Of a DNA stretch of 64,000 bases, positions 60,868 to 64,000 are shown in pieces (position 1 is the first letter of the stretch; every line of letters begins with the position of its first letter). A program made the translations under genes and the position numbers. Source of the stretch: Saccharopolyspora phatthalungensis (GTDB lineage: Bacteria > Actinomycetota > Actinomycetes > Mycobacteriales > Pseudonocardiaceae); contig NZ_JACHIW010000001.1 of assembly GCF_014203395.1 (NCBI RefSeq), positions 2,108,001 to 2,172,000 of the forward strand, written 5' to 3'. A model generated the notes under the pieces. The model searched no databases. It saw only the letters and a list, made by a program, of their open reading frames with translations, and was not told the DNA's origin.

Positions 60868-62091
60868 TCAGAGCTCCTCGCCGACCAGGGCGGCCTCGGC
60901 GGGGACGCCATGCTTGTCGGGCTTGGTGCGCAGGTCCGTGACCAGCAAGCCCGCTGCGATCACGCACAACACCGCGCTGGCCGCAAACGGCGCATGCCGC
61001 GAGCCGAACCATTCGGCTACATGGCCGACCAGGGTGGCCGCCGCCGCGCCGCCCAGCCAGCGGCAGAAGTTGTAGCCAGCGCTGGCCACCGGGCGCGGTG
61101 CGTTGCTGACGCTCATCGCGGAACCGGTGAACAGGGTGTTGAGAAGGCCGGAAGCCAAGCCGCTGAGGATCACCCCGACGACCACGACGGGCTTGGAGCC
61201 GACCGCCATGACGCCGAGCAACACCGCGTAGATCAGCACTGCGAGGACGGTGCCGCCGACCGCGCCGAAGCGGGCGGCGAGCCTCGGGGCGAGCGTGACA
61301 CCGGCGACCGCCACGCACAGGCCCCAGCCGAAGAACACCAGCCCGACCGCGATCGCGCCGAATTCGAGGACGAACGGCGACCAGGCCAGCACGACGAAGA
61401 ACGCGGCGGTGTAAAAGGCGGAGCCGAGCGAGGTCCGCAGCAGGCCGCTGTGGCCGAGCGCGCGGATCGGGTCGAGCAGCCGGATCTTCGGCCGGTCGGC
61501 GCGGTTGCTGTCCTTGGGCAGGAAGCCCGCGGAGAGGATCAGCGCGATCGCCATCAGCGCCGCGGTACCGGCGAACGGTCCGCGCCAGGAGATGTTGCCC
61601 AGCAGAGCGCCCAGCAGCGGGCCGGTGGACAGACCGATGCCCAGTGCCGCCTCGTAGAGCAGGATGGCGGCCTGCTGGCCGCCGCTGGCGGCGCCGACGA
61701 TCACCGACAGGGCGGTGGCGATGAAGAACGCATTGCCGAGGCCCCACACGGCGCGCAGCGCGACGAGCTGGCCGATCGAGTCGGCCATCGCGCATGCCAG
61801 GGTCGCCAGCACGATCAGCACCAGGCCGGTGACGACGGTCCGCTTCGCACCGAAGCGCGCGCTGAACGCGCCGGTGATCAGCATCGCCACGACCTGCACG
61901 CCCAGGTAGGACGAGAACAGCAGGGTGACCTGCTCGGGCCCGGCGTGCAGGGACGTCGCGATCGATAGCAGGATCGGGTCGACGAGACCGATGCCCATGA
62001 AGGCGATCACGGCCGCGAAGGCGGTGATCCACACCGCCTTCGGCTGTCCCTTGAAAACGTCGAGTAACCGAACGTCGTGCCCGGCGCTCAT
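60868..62091 (-). CDS. MFS transporter, drug-efflux type
   Basis: This 407-residue transporter has twelve predicted helices. The N-terminus GQPKAVWITAFAAVIAFMGIG leads into helix 1 and LVDPILLSIA, and the loop GAFSARFGAKRTVVTG has the family motif A. The ATG at 62091 has GAGGGG 9 nt upstream and fits the family start. An ATG at 62133 lies inside a palindrome that is more likely operator DNA. Substrate unknown, but such genes often pair with ArsR or MarR regulators. Confidence 0.88.
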   Translation of the reverse strand: MSAGHDVRLLDVFKGQPKAVWITAFAAVIAFMGIGLVDPILLSIATSLHAGPEQVTLLFSSYLGVQVVAMLITGAFSARFGAKRTVVTGLVLIVLATLACAMADSIGQLVALRAVWGLGNAFFIATALSVIVGAASGGQQAAILLYEAALGIGLSTGPLLGALLGNISWRGPFAGTAALMAIALILSAGFLPKDSNRADRPKIRLLDPIRALGHSGLLRTSLGSAFYTAAFFVVLAWSPFVLEFGAIAVGLVFFGWGLCVAVAGVTLAPRLAARFGAVGGTVLAVLIYAVLLGVMAVGSKPVVVVGVILSGLASGLLNTLFTGSAMSVSNAPRPVASAGYNFCRWLGGAAAATLVGHVAEWFGSRHAPFAASAVLCVIAAGLLVTDLRTKPDKHGVPAEAALVGEEL

Positions 62092-62124
62092 CAGTCGCCA
62101 CCCCTCGCTGAATGGAAGACATTC

Positions 62125-62139
62125 GTTTGCCATGCTAAC
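62125..62139. promoter_or_regulatory. Possible operator upstream of the MFS gene
   Basis: The 15-bp near-palindrome GTTTGCCATGCTAAC has five of six matched bases in each arm. It lies about 35 bases before the MFS start at 62091 in an AT-rich patch. No regulator gene is adjacent. Confidence 0.35.
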
Positions 62140-62225
62140 AATTTTTCCTTAGCAGGCCAACGGACATGAGCAAGCTCACGAACGCGAGGCTTTGACCAGC
62201 GAAAACGGTTTGCGGCCGAGGATGT

Positions 62226-64000
62226 TCAGGGATTCAGGGCGGCTTGGGCAGCTGCCGCGATCACCTCCTTCGGGTGATGTTCGGCGAGAGCCGCGAGGAT
62301 CTCGCTCGCGCTGTTGTGGTCGGTCGTCGCGATCTCCTCGACCAGCGAAAGCTGCTCCGGCTCCGGGTGCCGGCCCAATTCGGCGAGGAACAGGTCGACG
62401 TCTTCGTCCAGGGCCGCCGCCAGGCCGTCGAGCGAGCACCGCAGTTCGTCGCCGGGCCGGGTCAAATTCTCCGCGCCGGACGGCCGGGACCGCAGCCACA
62501 TGCGGGCCGCCGCGCCGACGACCGGATCCTCGATCAGCTCGCGCACCGCCAACACGCCTTCGCCGCCGGTGTGCTCCAGCAGGCCCAGCGCCCCGAGGCG
62601 GATCGTCGGGTCGTCCACGCGCCGCAGCAGGGCAGTCAGTTCGGTGCTCGCTTTCTTGGCACCGCGCCGCTCGATCCATTGCGGGATCAACACCTGCTGC
62701 ACGTCCACCGGGGTGTCCGCCGTGATCAGTGCCAGCAGTTCCGCCGAGCACGACACCAGATCGTCCACAGTGGGCACCTGGAAGCCGAAGGCACGCAACG
62801 ATTCGCGCGCCGCCCATAGTCCGGGCGGCAGCAGCTCGACCATCGTGCGATCGGCGGTAATCCCCACCGGCAAGTCCGCCCGCAGCGCCTCGATCTCCTC
62901 CGGCGCGGTGGTGACGTGGCAGCGAACCGCCTGCATCGCCTCCCACTGGGCGAGCATCCGCCGCACGACGCTGCGCACCGACTCCCGGTCGCCCGGCTCC
63001 TCGGTGCCCAGGAAGTCGCAGACCATTGTGACGATCAGCTCCAGCGGCACCGCGTCGGTCCGCGAGTACAGCAAGGTCAATGCGGCCTGGACGATCTCCG
63101 GTAGCGCGTCCTGCTCGTCGGCAAGCCCGTCGAGCTCTGCGCGAAAGACGTCGCGGACCAGCACGAAGCGCTGCCAGAGCCGCGTCCACAGCAGCTCCGG
63201 TTCCGCCAGCAGTGGTTCCGCGACCTGGGTGGGCACCAGCAAATCCCCGGCCGACCGGACCAGGCCCGCCCGCTCGGCCCACTCCAGCAGCAGGTCGGCC
63301 TCCTCGGCATCACAAGGAACCGCGGTGCCCGAAGACTCCGCGAGTGCCATGACGAGATCGTCTACATCGGACGGATCCCGGCCGTTGCCAACCCAGTCGA
63401 GGACCATGCGCATCCGCTGCATGATCAGCGATTTCGCGGCGATGGTCCGGTGCGGCTCCAGGTGGGTGAGGTCGACCGGTGGCAACCAGAGCGCCGGCTG
63501 GGGCGGCGCCTCCAGCGAGTCCCGGCGCTCGATCTCCTCGACTACCTCGCCGTCGAAGTCGATCTCGCCCGCGTCCACCACTTCGAAGAACGCGATGACT
63601 GCTTGCGGATCACCGGTGTCCACGCCGAGCTCGCGCATCGTCGTGGCCCAGAACTTCTCCAGGCCCCACTCGGTCGGTTCGGCCATCGCAGCCAGGTAAT
63701 CCGGCACGGTTCGCTCGACCGCCTCGTGCAGCGCCGATACCGAACTGGGCGAGGTCAGCAGGCCCTCGTCGGAAAGGAATCCCAGCCACTGGTGCAGGAA
63801 GTCCGGCACCAGCGACCACCGCGGCACGATCAACCGGCGCGGCACCACTTCGACCAGGAACCGCGCGAGATCTTCTTCGGTCCAGCTGGCCAGCAGGCCG
63901 TCCCTGCTGAACTTGTCGTCCAGGAGACACTCCACCAGCCAACCGGCAGCCATTTCCGGGCGGCTGCGGGTGAACCCGTCGACCAACTCACCGCGAGCCG
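62226..64000 (-). CDS. Large actinobacterial protein of unknown function, 5' end outside the window
   Basis: The frame is open from the stop at 62226 to the window edge and reads through ARGELVDGFTRS at its visible N-terminal side, so the start lies beyond base 64000. The 590 visible residues are acidic, soluble and mostly helical, with no transmembrane helix. Residues near the C-terminus (about 500-580) look like HEAT-type helical repeats (LRRVDDPTIRLGALGLLEH, AALAEHHPKEVIAAAAQAAL). Similar long proteins are found in many actinobacteria without a known role. Confidence 0.7.
   Translation of the reverse strand, partial: ARGELVDGFTRSRPEMAAGWLVECLLDDKFSRDGLLASWTEEDLARFLVEVVPRRLIVPRWSLVPDFLHQWLGFLSDEGLLTSPSSVSALHEAVERTVPDYLAAMAEPTEWGLEKFWATTMRELGVDTGDPQAVIAFFEVVDAGEIDFDGEVVEEIERRDSLEAPPQPALWLPPVDLTHLEPHRTIAAKSLIMQRMRMVLDWVGNGRDPSDVDDLVMALAESSGTAVPCDAEEADLLLEWAERAGLVRSAGDLLVPTQVAEPLLAEPELLWTRLWQRFVLVRDVFRAELDGLADEQDALPEIVQAALTLLYSRTDAVPLELIVTMVCDFLGTEEPGDRESVRSVVRRMLAQWEAMQAVRCHVTTAPEEIEALRADLPVGITADRTMVELLPPGLWAARESLRAFGFQVPTVDDLVSCSAELLALITADTPVDVQQVLIPQWIERRGAKKASTELTALLRRVDDPTIRLGALGLLEHTGGEGVLAVRELIEDPVVGAAARMWLRSRPSGAENLTRPGDELRCSLDGLAAALDEDVDLFLAELGRHPEPEQLSLVEEIATTDHNSASEILAALAEHHPKEVIAAAAQAALNP

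Noticed and set aside
62092..62133. N-terminal extension of the MFS protein from ATG 62133
   Set aside because: The extra 14 residues lie across a palindrome and lack a good SD; ATG 62091 has GAGGGG and fits the family start.

Overview
The window is high-GC actinobacterial chromosome, most likely from a member of the Pseudonocardiaceae (Saccharopolyspora-like). This is inferred from gene content: a mycobacterial-type htdX/fabG4/fadA2 block, GTP-dependent PEP carboxykinase, an AfsR-type regulator, PPE/EspG-type VII secretion genes and VanW-like and PhoX proteins. No rRNA, tRNA or CRISPR array was seen. Several genes (for example at 4158, 6429, 38173, 39586, 40294, 44897 and 50322) have a TANNNT/TANNNA hexamer 6-7 nt before the start codon and no proper Shine-Dalgarno (SD) sequence, which suggests leaderless transcripts.

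Layout. 1-3.8 kb: the end of a TetR regulator, then htdX and fabG4 (minus) divergent from fadA2 (plus) around a palindromic operator, a lipid-metabolism module with the same order as Mycobacterium tuberculosis Rv0238-Rv0243. 4.1-9 kb: an ATPase, a GroES-domain protein and a VanW-type membrane protein. 9.7-12.3 kb: an intact glutamate/polar amino-acid ABC importer operon. 12.3-13.7 kb: an IS701-family insertion sequence with a hairpin over its start region. 13.9-19.4 kb: a large repeat protein with a membrane tail, a secreted SGNH hydrolase and an AfsR/SARP regulator.

19.5-28.4 kb is the most striking region. A small helical protein, a PPE/WXG-like protein, an EspG-like chaperone, an EspC-like protein, a YbaB-like protein and a 1570-residue RHS polymorphic toxin lie on one strand. 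The toxin has a WXG-type N-terminus and a C-terminal domain that fits the EndoU RNase family. No immunity gene follows it. Then come a ROK regulator, a 47-residue membrane protein with its own terminator, pckG, an acidic calcium-binding-like repeat protein, and an operon of two dynamin-like GTPases flanking a GrpE-like protein.

37.7-45.6 kb: a two-component system, a HAD phosphatase, an ABC exporter pair, a universal stress protein and trmB. 45.6-49.3 kb is a gene graveyard: relics of a SnoaL-like protein, a DinB/DUF664 protein and a bacterial nitric oxide synthase oxygenase, then an FtsX-type ABC permease broken by an internal deletion and frameshift although its ATPase and adjacent two-component system are intact. 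53-57 kb: a small membrane protein, an amidohydrolase, a short-chain dehydrogenase and an MFS transporter. 57-60.9 kb: more relics (MBL-fold, TetR, IS5-type transposase, a second phoX) around an intact phoX. The window ends with an MFS transporter and the 3' part of a large actinobacterial protein of unknown function.
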